Source: JALHFZ01 sp964483085 (GTDB lineage Bacteria; Synergistota; Synergistia; Synergistales; Aminobacteriaceae). From it: 22,860 nt of DNA. The stretch covers positions 1-22,860 of the forward strand of contig CAYZZX010000022.1 of NCBI GenBank assembly GCA_964483085.1. Reading direction: 5' to 3'. Shown here in pieces: positions 1 to 8,082 of this stretch (its first letter is position 1; each line of letters starts with the position of its first letter). The position numbers and the translations under genes were made by a program. The notes under the pieces are model-generated. The model ran no database searches. It was not told the origin of the DNA and was given only the letters and a program-made list of their open reading frames with translations.

Positions 1-1
1 A

Positions 2-865
2 TCATTCTCCTGCACCTCCGTAAAGTGAATGGATTTCCCTTCGAGCTTTGTAAAGGGCGCGACTTTCATAGGCTGTCTCCTCAATGGACCGGTTTGTCAC
101 ATCGAAGACGGTAATTCCGAGTCGTTCCATTATACCTGAAGCGTATGCTATTTCCCTTTCTATCGTCCCGATCCGCCCATACTCCGATTCTCCGGGATTG
201 AGGCCCATCATGGCCATCCGCCTGCTGCGGATCTCACCGAGGACGGATGGGGTCCGGGTCAGGCCGAAGATCCTCCACGTTGGAATACGGAAGAGCTGAG
301 GAGGGGGGTCAAGTCCGGGAACGAGGGGGATATTGGCGGAAAGTATCCCTCTGTGGGCGAGATAGACGCACAGGGGAGACTTGCCCGTCCTCGAGATGCC
401 GAGCACCACCACATCCGCTTCGCCGAGGAGAGAGGGGTTGCCTCCGTCGTCAGCCTCAAGGGAATACTCCAACGCCCGCACCCTCCGGAAGTATTCCGTA
501 TCCATGGGGTGAAGCAGTCCAATGTCTTCAGACGCCGCAAGGCCCAGGAGTTTCTCCAGGCCGGACCGCAGCGGAGCGTATCCATCCCACTGCTCCACTC
601 CCCTGCGGGAACATTCTTCCTCAAGGGCGCACCGAAGGTTCTCTTTGAGAAAACAGGATAGGATGATCGCCCCCCGTTCCGCGGCCAGGGCCACGATCTG
701 CTCTATGTCCCCTCGGTGTCTGGGGGCAGGAAAGCGGCATATCTCCACATCCCGCTTTTCCAATCGCCTCGTACACCAGGCTGCGGCGACCTCCGCCTCT
801 TCTGACAAGGCATCGGAGAGGACGAAGAGCTCGACCGTTTCCCAGTGTGTCACCCCTCCGTCCAT
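2..865 (-). CDS. Second, diverged pyruvate,phosphate dikinase regulatory protein (DUF299/PDRP paralog)
   Basis: This 287-residue protein belongs to the kinase/pyrophosphorylase family (COG1806). The family reversibly phosphorylates a threonine next to the catalytic histidine of pyruvate,phosphate dikinase or PEP synthase. The P-loop-like motif GISRTGKSP (residues 156-164), the following ANIPLVPGLDPP block (177-188) and the C-terminal DVTNRSIEETA (255-265) are all present. The N-terminal family motif SDSTGETAE, intact in the upstream paralog, is replaced here by SDALSEEAE (17-25). The ATG at 865 lies 7 bp after the stop of the paralog and has no strong ribosome-binding site, so it may be translationally coupled. 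A GTG at codon 5 is an alternative start. The gene is complete, ending with TGA at 2-4. It probably arose by tandem duplication. Its target (PPDK, PEP synthase or another protein) cannot be told from sequence, and reduced or altered activity is possible. Confidence 0.85.
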   Translation of the reverse strand: MDGGVTHWETVELFVLSDALSEEAEVAAAWCTRRLEKRDVEICRFPAPRHRGDIEQIVALAAERGAIILSCFLKENLRCALEEECSRRGVEQWDGYAPLRSGLEKLLGLAASEDIGLLHPMDTEYFRRVRALEYSLEADDGGNPSLLGEADVVVLGISRTGKSPLCVYLAHRGILSANIPLVPGLDPPPQLFRIPTWRIFGLTRTPSVLGEIRSRRMAMMGLNPGESEYGRIGTIEREIAYASGIMERLGITVFDVTNRSIEETAYESRALYKARREIHSLYGGAGE

Positions 866-872
866 AGCACGT

Positions 873-1679
873 TCATCGCGCCCGGAGGAAATCGAGGATC
901 TCCTGAGCGGTTTCCTCCACAGCCCGGTCAGTCACGTCGTAAATTCTGGCACCGAGGGACTTCATATAGTCCCGGGCGGCCTCGATCTCCCGCTCCACCC
1001 GGTCAGGATTGGCATAGGTGGAGACTTCGGGCTCGAGTCCGAGAAGACGGAGGCGCTCCTGCCGGATCTGTACCAGCCGTGCGGAGGAGATCAGCAGCCC
1101 CACGATCTTCGATGCCGGCACGGTTTTGAGTATCTCCGGAGGGTCAACCTCTGGAATGAGGGGTATATTGGCGGTCTTGAACCCCTTGTTTGCGATATAC
1201 ATGGAGAGTGGGGTTTTTCCCGTCCGGGAGACGCCGAGGATGACGAGGTCGGCATCGGGAAGGAACTCCGTGCCCTTTCCGTCGTCGCACTGAATGGCGA
1301 ACTCCACAGCCTTTATCTTTTTGAAATAATCCTCGTCGAGGCGCCGGATGAGACCGGGTGCCTGGAGGGGCGGCCGGCCGAGACGGTTCTCGAGCATGTC
1401 CACTATGGGGCCGAGAAGGTCGACGCAGGTGAGGTCGTTGCGGACGCATTTTTCTAAAAGAGAGGAGCGGGTTTCTTTGTCCACCAGGGTGCAGACCACA
1501 AGGGCGGGAGCTTCCCGGGCCGCGGCGACTATTTCGTCGAGTTTCTCAACGCCCTCCACATAGCGGTAGCGCACTATTTTCGAGAAGGAGACATCAAACT
1601 GGCTGATGGCCGCCAGCGAGACGTATTCCGCCGTCTCACCCGTGGAGTCCGAGACGATGATAAGAGACAGGGTTTTCAT
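873..1679 (-). CDS. Pyruvate,phosphate dikinase regulatory protein (PDRP/PpsR family)
   Basis: This 268-residue protein is a canonical COG1806 kinase/pyrophosphorylase, the family that includes plant PDRP, E. coli PpsR and B. subtilis YqfL. Family members use ADP to inactivate PPDK, or PEP synthase, by threonine phosphorylation, and use phosphate to reactivate it. The N-terminal motif SDSTGETAE (10-18), the P-loop-like GVSRTGKTP (149-157), the ANIPLIPEVDPPEIL block (170-184) and DVTDRAVEETA (248-258) are all intact. The start ATG overlaps the glyS stop as TAATG, with a GAAGGG element upstream, so it is translationally coupled to glyS. In B. subtilis yqfL also lies just beyond glyQS. The dikinase it controls is not in this window. 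Family assignment is secure; the choice between PPDK and PEP synthase as target is inference. Confidence 0.93.
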   Translation of the reverse strand: MKTLSLIIVSDSTGETAEYVSLAAISQFDVSFSKIVRYRYVEGVEKLDEIVAAAREAPALVVCTLVDKETRSSLLEKCVRNDLTCVDLLGPIVDMLENRLGRPPLQAPGLIRRLDEDYFKKIKAVEFAIQCDDGKGTEFLPDADLVILGVSRTGKTPLSMYIANKGFKTANIPLIPEVDPPEILKTVPASKIVGLLISSARLVQIRQERLRLLGLEPEVSTYANPDRVEREIEAARDYMKSLGARIYDVTDRAVEETAQEILDFLRAR

Positions 1680-3745
1680 TATGCGCCCTTCAGGAGACCG
1701 AGGTCTCCTACTTCGAGAAAGAGGCGGGAACAGAGGGAGAGAAGGGCGATTCTGTTCTCCTTCACCCGGCTGTCGGGATCCATGACGAGGACGTCATCGA
1801 AGAAAGCGGTGATGAAGGGGGAGAGCTCCGAGAGGGACCCGGCAAGGGCATTCCAGTCCTGCTCCCGAAGTGCTTTTCCAACGACGGGTTCCACCCGCTC
1901 GATCTCCCGGAAAAGATCTCCCTCAGCCTTTTTCGAGAAGAGTTCCGGATCGGGGCGGTCGCCGAGGGTCTCCTCCCGCGCCAGGAGATTGCGCACCCGC
2001 ACGGCGGCGGTGACGAGGTCGAGAAACCACTGCTGCCCCTGGATATTTGAAAATACCTCGAGGAAACGAAGAACCTGAAGGGGGCGGTGCCCCGTGACCG
2101 AGATAGCGAGAAGGGCCATCTCGTGGCTGTACCCCTTTTCTTTGAGCTGCATGAGCAGGCGCTGGGAGAGAAAGGCGAGGATTTTGCCCCTCAATTCATC
2201 ATTCACGGCGTTCGCCCCGCAGGACCGGGCGATGAGATCCGCCATATCGACATCGAGGGCGAGCCCCCAGAGAATTTCGTTGATGCACCGGGCAGCTCTG
2301 CGCAGGCCGTAGGGGTCCTGAGAGCCTGAGGGTTCGAGACCGGCCTTATGGATGCTCACGATGATGTGAGTTCTTTCGGCGATGCCGAGGATGGCGCCGA
2401 CGATGTCCGAGGGGATCGCTCCTCCAGCGGACCGGGGAAGATACTGTTCGTATATCGCCCGGGCGACCCGTTCAGGCTCCCCGCCCCGAAGGGCGTATTC
2501 CCTTCCCATGATCCCCTGAAGATCGGGAAATTCATAGACCATTGCCGTCACGAGATCGGCCTTGGCAAGCAGGGCCGCTCGATCGACGAGGGGGAGGATA
2601 TCCTCTTCCTTCATGGCGCGGCAGAGGGAGCGGGCCAGCTCCCGGGTGGCCATTACTTTTGCATGCAGGCTTCCCAGCTTCTCCTGGTAGACGATGGATT
2701 TCAGCTCCTCCACTTTCGATGCAAGGGACTCCTTCCTGTCATCCGCCCAGAAGAAGGCGGCGTCCTCGAGGCGTGCCCGGAGAACCCGTTCGTTTCCTTC
2801 CCGGACCACCTCCATATTGGACGCAAGATTGTTGCTGACACCGACGAAGAATGGAAGAAGACGGCCGTTCTTTTCCCGTACGGAGAAGTATTTCTGATTT
2901 TTCTTCATGGAGGTGGTGAGAACTTCTTCAGGAATCTCCAGGTATTTGCGGTCGAAGGAGCCGAAAAAGGGCACGGGGTACTCCACGAGATAGAGATTTT
3001 CGCTGATCACCTCAGGATCGAGTTCGACGGATCCCTCAAGATCCTTTTCAAGGGCTGAGATGGAGGCGAGCATCTTCTGGCGGCGTTTTTCCTGATCAAG
3101 GAGAACATAGTTATCGTAAAGACGATTGATGAAGTCTCCGGCGTCGGACAGAACTATCTTCTTTGCGCCCATGAAGCGGTGGCCGATGGTGACATTGCCG
3201 CTCGTTATTTCGCCGTAGGGGAAGGTGAGGGTATGTCCGTCCGCCATGGCGAGGATCCACCGCACCGGGCGGGCGAAGCGGACGCCGGAGTCGTCCCAGT
3301 ACATGCTTTTGGGGAAGGTGAGTTTTTTGATCAGCTCCGAGAAGAGGTCGGGGAGGATCTCCACTGCGGGTTTGCCCTTCTCAGAGACAGTGGCGCAGGT
3401 GTACTTGACTTCATCTACTTCTACGGGTGTCAGGCTCTCCACGGGAACTCCTCTGCCCTTCGCGAAGCCCTGGGCGGCCCGGGTGGGGTAGCCGTTTGCA
3501 TCGAAGGCGGTCTTCCACGCGGGGCCGCGAAAGGTGGTGACAAGATCCCTCTGCGTATCGTCAACGTCGCGGAAGACGAGGGCAATCCGCCGGGGAGTGG
3601 CAAAGACGGAGAGGTTTTTGAAGGCGATCCGGGAGTCGGCAAAATCCTCCCGGGCCGTCTTTTCGAGAAAGCTGAGAGCATCGGGGATGAATCTCGAGGG
3701 GAGTTCTTCCGCTCCGATCTCGAGGACGAGATTTTGAATGGTCAT
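1679..3745 (-). CDS. glyS: Glycyl-tRNA synthetase beta subunit
   Basis: This is the large subunit of the tetrameric alpha2beta2 glycyl-tRNA synthetase, which charges tRNA-Gly in the cytoplasm. It binds the tRNA and carries the C-terminal anticodon-binding region. The predicted 688 residues match the usual length of about 690. Recognisable family blocks are LEIGAEELPSRF near the N-terminus, KKNQKYFSV and FVGVSNNLA in the middle, and GSQDPYGLRRAA in the C-terminal half. I chose the ATG at 3743-3745 because AAGGAGG lies 8 bases upstream and the family N-terminus begins there. A longer reading frame continues upstream but runs through glyQ. The start overlaps the glyQ stop as ATGA, typical of the pair, and the stop overlaps the first PDRP gene by one base. 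Confidence 0.96.
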   Translation of the reverse strand: MTIQNLVLEIGAEELPSRFIPDALSFLEKTAREDFADSRIAFKNLSVFATPRRIALVFRDVDDTQRDLVTTFRGPAWKTAFDANGYPTRAAQGFAKGRGVPVESLTPVEVDEVKYTCATVSEKGKPAVEILPDLFSELIKKLTFPKSMYWDDSGVRFARPVRWILAMADGHTLTFPYGEITSGNVTIGHRFMGAKKIVLSDAGDFINRLYDNYVLLDQEKRRQKMLASISALEKDLEGSVELDPEVISENLYLVEYPVPFFGSFDRKYLEIPEEVLTTSMKKNQKYFSVREKNGRLLPFFVGVSNNLASNMEVVREGNERVLRARLEDAAFFWADDRKESLASKVEELKSIVYQEKLGSLHAKVMATRELARSLCRAMKEEDILPLVDRAALLAKADLVTAMVYEFPDLQGIMGREYALRGGEPERVARAIYEQYLPRSAGGAIPSDIVGAILGIAERTHIIVSIHKAGLEPSGSQDPYGLRRAARCINEILWGLALDVDMADLIARSCGANAVNDELRGKILAFLSQRLLMQLKEKGYSHEMALLAISVTGHRPLQVLRFLEVFSNIQGQQWFLDLVTAAVRVRNLLAREETLGDRPDPELFSKKAEGDLFREIERVEPVVGKALREQDWNALAGSLSELSPFITAFFDDVLVMDPDSRVKENRIALLSLCSRLFLEVGDLGLLKGA

Positions 3746-4644
3746 CTGCACTGCCTCCTTGCGGATTCCGGTCCGAATTTGCCCGAAAAGGGCAGGCCCA
3801 TTTCCTGACGCTGCGCGACGTACCCTTCGGCGCATCGGCTCGCAAGGGTACGGATTCTTCCGATATATCCGGTACGCTCCGTCACGCTGATGGCGTTCCT
3901 CGCATCAAGAAGGTTGAAGGTGTGAGAGCACTTGAGAACGTAATCGTAGGCGGGAAGGACGAGTCCTGCCGCGAGAACCCGGGCCGCCTCTTCTTCGTAC
4001 ATGGAGAAGAGGGAGAAAAGCATGGTCGTATCGGCGATCTCGAAGTTGTACCTTGAAAACTCCACTTCTCCCTGATGATGGACGTCGCCGTACTTGACAT
4101 CGTCCACCCACTGGAGGTCGTAGACGTTCTCGACCTTTTGAACGAACATGGCGATCCGCTCGATTCCGTAGGTGATCTCCGCGGGGACGAGCTCTATGTC
4201 GATACCCCCGACCTGCTGAAAATAGGTGAACTGGGTGACCTCCATGCCGTCGAGCCAGACCTCCCATCCGAGTCCCCAGGCCCCCACAGTGGGAGATTCC
4301 CAGTCATCCTCGACAAAGCGGATGTCATGGGCTGCGGGTTCGATCCCGAGAGCGGCGAGGCTCTGGAGGTAAAGATCGATGATGTTTGATGGCGCAGGCT
4401 TGATGAGCACCTGATACTGATAGTAGTGCTGCAGCCTGTTGGGATTTTCTCCGTACCGGCCGTCGGTGGGGCGTCTCGACGGCTCAACGTAGGCCACTTT
4501 CCACGGCTCGGGGCCGAGGGCCCGAAGGCACGTGGCCGGATTCATGGTTCCCGCGCCAACCTCTATGTCATAGGGGTGCTGCACGACGCACCCCTGCTCG
4601 GCCCAGAAGCGCTCGAGGCGAAAGATGATTTCTTGAAAGTTCAC
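3742..4644 (-). CDS. glyQ: Glycyl-tRNA synthetase alpha subunit
   Basis: This is the small catalytic subunit of the heterotetrameric glycyl-tRNA synthetase, which forms glycyl-adenylate. The family sequence is unmistakable. FWAEQGC lies near residue 13, the core VEPSRRPTDGRYGENPNR begins near residue 53, and YFQQVGGID and ITYGIERIAM follow. I chose GTG at 4642-4644. The frame AAGGAGGT lies 6 bases upstream, and the protein then begins VNFQEIIFRLERFW, aligning with family starts and giving 300 residues against about 300 usual. The upstream extension to an ATG at 4710 would overlap recO and adds a hydrophobic stretch unlike GlyQ. It overlaps glyS by 4 bases. The 49-bp AT-rich gap after recO is too short for a T-box leader. 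Confidence 0.96.
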   Translation of the reverse strand: MNFQEIIFRLERFWAEQGCVVQHPYDIEVGAGTMNPATCLRALGPEPWKVAYVEPSRRPTDGRYGENPNRLQHYYQYQVLIKPAPSNIIDLYLQSLAALGIEPAAHDIRFVEDDWESPTVGAWGLGWEVWLDGMEVTQFTYFQQVGGIDIELVPAEITYGIERIAMFVQKVENVYDLQWVDDVKYGDVHHQGEVEFSRYNFEIADTTMLFSLFSMYEEEAARVLAAGLVLPAYDYVLKCSHTFNLLDARNAISVTERTGYIGRIRTLASRCAEGYVAQRQEMGLPFSGKFGPESARRQCR

Positions 4645-4693
4645 GCCTATACCTCCTTGAAAAAATAAAAATACGAACCTGAAAAATAGTATT

Positions 4694-5410
4694 TTATCGC
4701 AGCAATTCAAAAAGGGGAAGAATTCTGGCTGCGGAGGACCTCCAGAATCTTTCGTTCACCTCTTTTCCGCAAAAGCGGGCTTTTACATCAGAAGAAGAGC
4801 CGGATGCAGCCTGAGAGAGCAGTTCTCTTTCTCCCGACGGCAGGATTCCGCCGGAGGAGCCGCTGCCGCATACTGAACACAGAAGGCCTCCCTCGGTCCA
4901 CCGGGAGTCTTCAAGGGGGCCGCCGCAGCCGGCGCATTCCGTCAGAGACGGAGCAAGGCCTTCGCAGTTGAGCCACCGCCAGAGAAAACGCCACTCCCCC
5001 ACCGGAGGAGGCAGCCCTGATGCGAGAAGGAGGGACGACCAGTAGAAAAGGGCGAGGACCTCATCAGAGGGGTGTCCGGGCAGAAGATGACGGCAGAGGA
5101 GGCGGTCCCATTCGAGAAGACGCCGCAGAGCGACCGGTTGTTTTCGAAGGAGCCAGAAGTCTTCCTTCACGTCGACGGATTTCAGATAGAGCCTTCGGGG
5201 ACCCTTATACAGATTGAAGTTCCCCCATACAAGGGGTTCGACCGCACCGCCGAAGCGCACCCTTCCTCTTGCGGCACCGGGAGCGGAGACCCAGACCGGC
5301 CCGGCGGAACGAAGAAAGAGGTACAGGGAGAGATCACCCTCCCGGGCTGCGATCCTGCGGAGGACCACGCCGGAAAGATTGACCGTCCCCTGGGGAAGGG
5401 CGTCGGTCAT
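4694..5410 (-). CDS. recO: DNA repair protein RecO
   Basis: RecO works with RecR (and RecF) to displace SSB and load RecA onto single-stranded gaps, and it anneals complementary strands. The 238-residue protein has an N-terminal OB-fold-like region containing the family-typical LYKGPRRLYLKSVDV stretch (67-81). A helical C-terminal part carries a zinc-binding C-x2-C...C-x2-C set at C159, C162, C178 and C181. The start lies 2 bp after the era stop, with only a weak ribosome-binding site, suggesting coupling to era. The order era-recO-glyQ-glyS is the same as in Firmicutes. Overall identity to well-studied RecO proteins looks low, but position, length and the four cysteines agree. Confidence 0.9.
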   Translation of the reverse strand: MTDALPQGTVNLSGVVLRRIAAREGDLSLYLFLRSAGPVWVSAPGAARGRVRFGGAVEPLVWGNFNLYKGPRRLYLKSVDVKEDFWLLRKQPVALRRLLEWDRLLCRHLLPGHPSDEVLALFYWSSLLLASGLPPPVGEWRFLWRWLNCEGLAPSLTECAGCGGPLEDSRWTEGGLLCSVCGSGSSGGILPSGERELLSQAASGSSSDVKARFCGKEVNERFWRSSAARILPLFELLR

Positions 5411-5412
5411 GA

Positions 5413-6351
5413 TCAGTTTTCCCGGATGCCGAGCCTTCGGAGGTCAGCCTCCGACTGTTTCCACCCCGGTCGGGCCTTGATCCACAGATCGAGATAGACC
5501 CGGTGTCCCGTGAAGCTCTCAATCTCGAGGCGGGACTGCCGGCCGATCTCCTTGATCCTCGCTCCCTTATCGCCGAGGAGTATCCGGCGCTGCCCCTCAC
5601 GCTCGACGTAGATGGTCGCTCGTATGTAGAGGACGTTTCTTTCGGGATATTCGTCGGGACTCTTGTAGTCCTCCACCTCCACGGCAGCACTGTGGGGGAC
5701 CTCCTGGTGGCTGAGCAGCAGGACTTTTTCGCGGATGATCTCAGAGGCGAGAAATTTTTCGGACCGGTCGACGAAGATATCCTCGTCATAAAGAGGCGCC
5801 CCTTCCGGAAGAAAGGTCAGCATTTTTTCAAGAAGATTTTCAAGCCCATGGCCTGTCTGAGCGGAGACGGCGACGACACCGGCGAGGGAGGAGATCCGTT
5901 CTCCGTAGAGATTTTTTACAGGGGTGAGGAAATCCCCCTTTCCGGCGAGATCGCTTTTGTTGACCACGAGAAGGACGGGAGACTTCACTCCAGAGAGAAT
6001 CGAAAGAATCTCTTCATCCTCCCCTCCCACCTTCCTGTCCCTCGCCTCGACGATATAGCATACGAGGTCGGCTGAGTCCATGGATGCGGCGGCGGCGTGA
6101 ACGAGGGTCATTCCGAGCTTCGATTTCGCCTGGTGTATTCCGGGAGTATCGACGAAGACTATCTGATAAGAAGGTCCGTTGAGGACGCTGCGAATGGCGT
6201 TTCGGGTCGTCTGGGGCTTGTCAGACACGATGGAGACCTTGGACCCCACGAGTCGATTGACCAGACTGGATTTTCCGGCGTTCGGACGGCCCGCCAGAAC
6301 GACCGTGCCCGCCCGGAAGAGGGGGGTATTCTCACTCATGACAGGGCTCAT
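5413..6351 (-). CDS. era: GTPase Era (30S ribosome assembly)
   Basis: Era is a GTPase that binds the 3' end of 16S rRNA and assists 30S maturation. All GTPase motifs are visible: GRPNAGKS (21-28), QTTR (47-50), DTPG (68-71), NKSD (131-134) and VSA (162-164). The C-terminal KH domain includes LLGDKGARIKEIG (258-270), followed by the usual Trp- and Leu-rich tail. The length, 312 residues, is typical. The first ATG at 6351 overlaps cdd by 20 bp. A second in-frame ATG at 6339 (codon 5) would overlap by 8 bp and leaves all motifs intact, and neither has a strong ribosome-binding site. It lies next to ybeY, another 16S rRNA maturation gene two genes upstream, and to recO. Confidence 0.96.
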   Translation of the reverse strand: MSPVMSENTPLFRAGTVVLAGRPNAGKSSLVNRLVGSKVSIVSDKPQTTRNAIRSVLNGPSYQIVFVDTPGIHQAKSKLGMTLVHAAAASMDSADLVCYIVEARDRKVGGEDEEILSILSGVKSPVLLVVNKSDLAGKGDFLTPVKNLYGERISSLAGVVAVSAQTGHGLENLLEKMLTFLPEGAPLYDEDIFVDRSEKFLASEIIREKVLLLSHQEVPHSAAVEVEDYKSPDEYPERNVLYIRATIYVEREGQRRILLGDKGARIKEIGRQSRLEIESFTGHRVYLDLWIKARPGWKQSEADLRRLGIREN

Positions 6352-6772
6352 CTTTCAGCACGAAGGGGGCGGGAAAGAGGTCGGCGAGGCTGAGGATGAG
6401 GGTTTCGGTGCCGTTCTCAAGGACTACGAGCAGCTCCGGGTTGAACTCGGCGAGGAACTGCCTGCAGGCGCCGCAGGGAAGACAGGGTTCTCCGGGACGG
6501 CCGACGATGGCGATGGCGAGGGGATGGCGCCCTCCCCGGACGACCATGGCTCCCGCGGCGTTTCGCTCGGCGCACAGGCTCAGGCTGAAGGACCCATTTT
6601 CAACGTTGCAGCCGGAAAGAAAGCCCGCCCTACCCTCTTCGTAGAGGGCGGCTCCTACGGTGAAGCCGGAATAGGGAGCGTAGGCGAACGTACGGGCCCT
6701 CCGTGCGGATTCAAGCAGATCTGAAGGGGGGGGCCAGGAGGCGGCCCATTCTCTCGGACGCAGGGTGTTCAT
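6332..6772 (-). CDS. cdd: Cytidine deaminase
   Basis: This enzyme deaminates cytidine and deoxycytidine to uridine and deoxyuridine in pyrimidine salvage. The 146-residue protein is the size of the homotetrameric form. SGFTVGAAL (35-43) and NVEN (56-59) bind nucleoside. CAERNA (67-72) carries the zinc cysteine C67 and the catalytic glutamate E69, and PCGACRQ (99-105) gives the other two zinc cysteines, C100 and C103. I chose ATG at 6770-6772. It overlaps the stop of the upstream transporter as ATGA and has AAGGAG 7 bases upstream. A longer frame starting at 6880 only adds an Arg/Pro-rich segment that overlaps the neighbour's coding sequence. Confidence 0.94.
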   Translation of the reverse strand: MNTLRPREWAASWPPPSDLLESARRARTFAYAPYSGFTVGAALYEEGRAGFLSGCNVENGSFSLSLCAERNAAGAMVVRGGRHPLAIAIVGRPGEPCLPCGACRQFLAEFNPELLVVLENGTETLILSLADLFPAPFVLKDEPCHE

Positions 6773-8082
6773 TCTTCGTCTCCTTCTCCGGGGGAGGGCA
6801 GCACGTAGTTCCCCTCCCGCGGATAGAGGCGAAGGAGCTTTATCCGGTGGTCCTCCACCTCGAGGACCTCGATCTCCCACTTCTTCCGGCCGTCAGGGCC
6901 CGCATAGAGAATCTTCTCACCAGGAGAGGGGAAATCCCCCGAAATGCACAGAACCAGTCCTCCGAGGCTTTCGGCGTCATCGGACTCGAAGGTGGAATCG
7001 AGAAGGTCGCTGAGATCTTCAAGGCTGACATGCCCCTCGACGAGATAGGTCCCCTCCTCCTCGGTGAGAAAGGAGGGGTTCTCCTTGTCGTATTCGTCCT
7101 GAATTTCTCCGACGATCTCCTCGAGAAGGTCCTCAAGGGTGACGATGCCCGCCACGCCGCCGTATTCATCCACTACAACTGCCATATGGATATGCCGTCC
7201 CTTCATGGTATTGAAAAGCTCAACAACCCTCATACTCTCCGGAACAAAAAGGGCGTCCCGCATGATCTTCGAGACCGGAGCTGTGAGATCAGCGGCGAGC
7301 AGGTTCGGAATAGTGTCCTTTACGTAGAGGATACCCACGATGTCGTCGGGGCTGTCCTCGTAGACCGGTACCCGCGAATGGCCGTGGTTCTGAAAGACCT
7401 CCATAGCCTCGGAGATAGTGGAATTTGAGGCTACTGCGTCCATATCCGTCCGGGGGACCATGATCTCGTAGACCCGGGTCTCCTCAAAGGAGATGATGCC
7501 GTGGATCATCCGCCGCTCCACCTCCTCGAGAGCTCCGGACTCCTCGCCGATATTGACCATCTGCTCGAACTCCTCGCGGGTGACGAAGGGGTGGCGGGCC
7601 TTGAGATCAATCTTGAAGACAAACCCGAGCAGCCTGACGGCCCCCTGCATAGCCCACAAAAACGGAGAAAAGATGATGTCCAGCAGGCGCAGTACGGGAA
7701 GGCTCATCACGAGGAGGATCTCCGAGCGGAGCATGGCGACGCTCTTGGGAAAGATCTCCCCGAAGATGACGATCACCACGGTCATGACGGCCACGGAGAG
7801 GTAGATACCTCCCACGCCCAGGGCCTGAATCGCAAAGGACGTAGCCACAGCGCTCGCGGCGATGTTCACGAGATTATTGCTCACGAGCACGATGGTGAGA
7901 ACCCGCTGAATGTCCCTGAGGAGCCATTGAAAATACCGCTTCTGCAGGGGATATTTCTCGATCAGGGCGAGGATCTTGCTTCGCCCTGCTGATGTGATGG
8001 CCGTCTCGGAGGCGCTGAAAAAGGCTGACAGGACGATGAGGACGACCAGAAGAAGAAATGACTTTGAAAGAAAAATACTCAT
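6769..8082 (-). CDS. CNNM/CorC-family CBS-domain membrane protein (putative Mg2+ transporter)
   Basis: This 437-residue integral membrane protein has the CNNM architecture. A DUF21 transmembrane domain occupies about residues 1-185, with SAFFSASETAIT near the N-terminus and several hydrophobic segments. A pair of CBS domains runs from about 205 to 330, starting at MVPRTDMDAV. A CorC/HlyC C-terminal domain runs from about 344. Relatives such as bacterial CorC/MpfA export or handle magnesium and are often mis-annotated as hemolysins. The CBS pair usually senses Mg-ATP. Both ends overlap neighbours as ATGA (ybeY upstream, cdd downstream). In B. subtilis the diacylglycerol/undecaprenol kinase dgkA sits at this position. 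Substrate is inferred from the family, not from the sequence. Confidence 0.9.
   Translation of the reverse strand: MSIFLSKSFLLLVVLIVLSAFFSASETAITSAGRSKILALIEKYPLQKRYFQWLLRDIQRVLTIVLVSNNLVNIAASAVATSFAIQALGVGGIYLSVAVMTVVIVIFGEIFPKSVAMLRSEILLVMSLPVLRLLDIIFSPFLWAMQGAVRLLGFVFKIDLKARHPFVTREEFEQMVNIGEESGALEEVERRMIHGIISFEETRVYEIMVPRTDMDAVASNSTISEAMEVFQNHGHSRVPVYEDSPDDIVGILYVKDTIPNLLAADLTAPVSKIMRDALFVPESMRVVELFNTMKGRHIHMAVVVDEYGGVAGIVTLEDLLEEIVGEIQDEYDKENPSFLTEEEGTYLVEGHVSLEDLSDLLDSTFESDDAESLGGLVLCISGDFPSPGEKILYAGPDGRKKWEIEVLEVEDHRIKLLRLYPREGNYVLPSPGEGDEE

Noticed and set aside
522..1457. Plus-strand open frame of about 311 codons opposite the PDRP genes
   Set aside because: It lies antisense to two genes with clear family motifs, and its translation has no recognisable domain. 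Long antisense frames are expected at this GC content.
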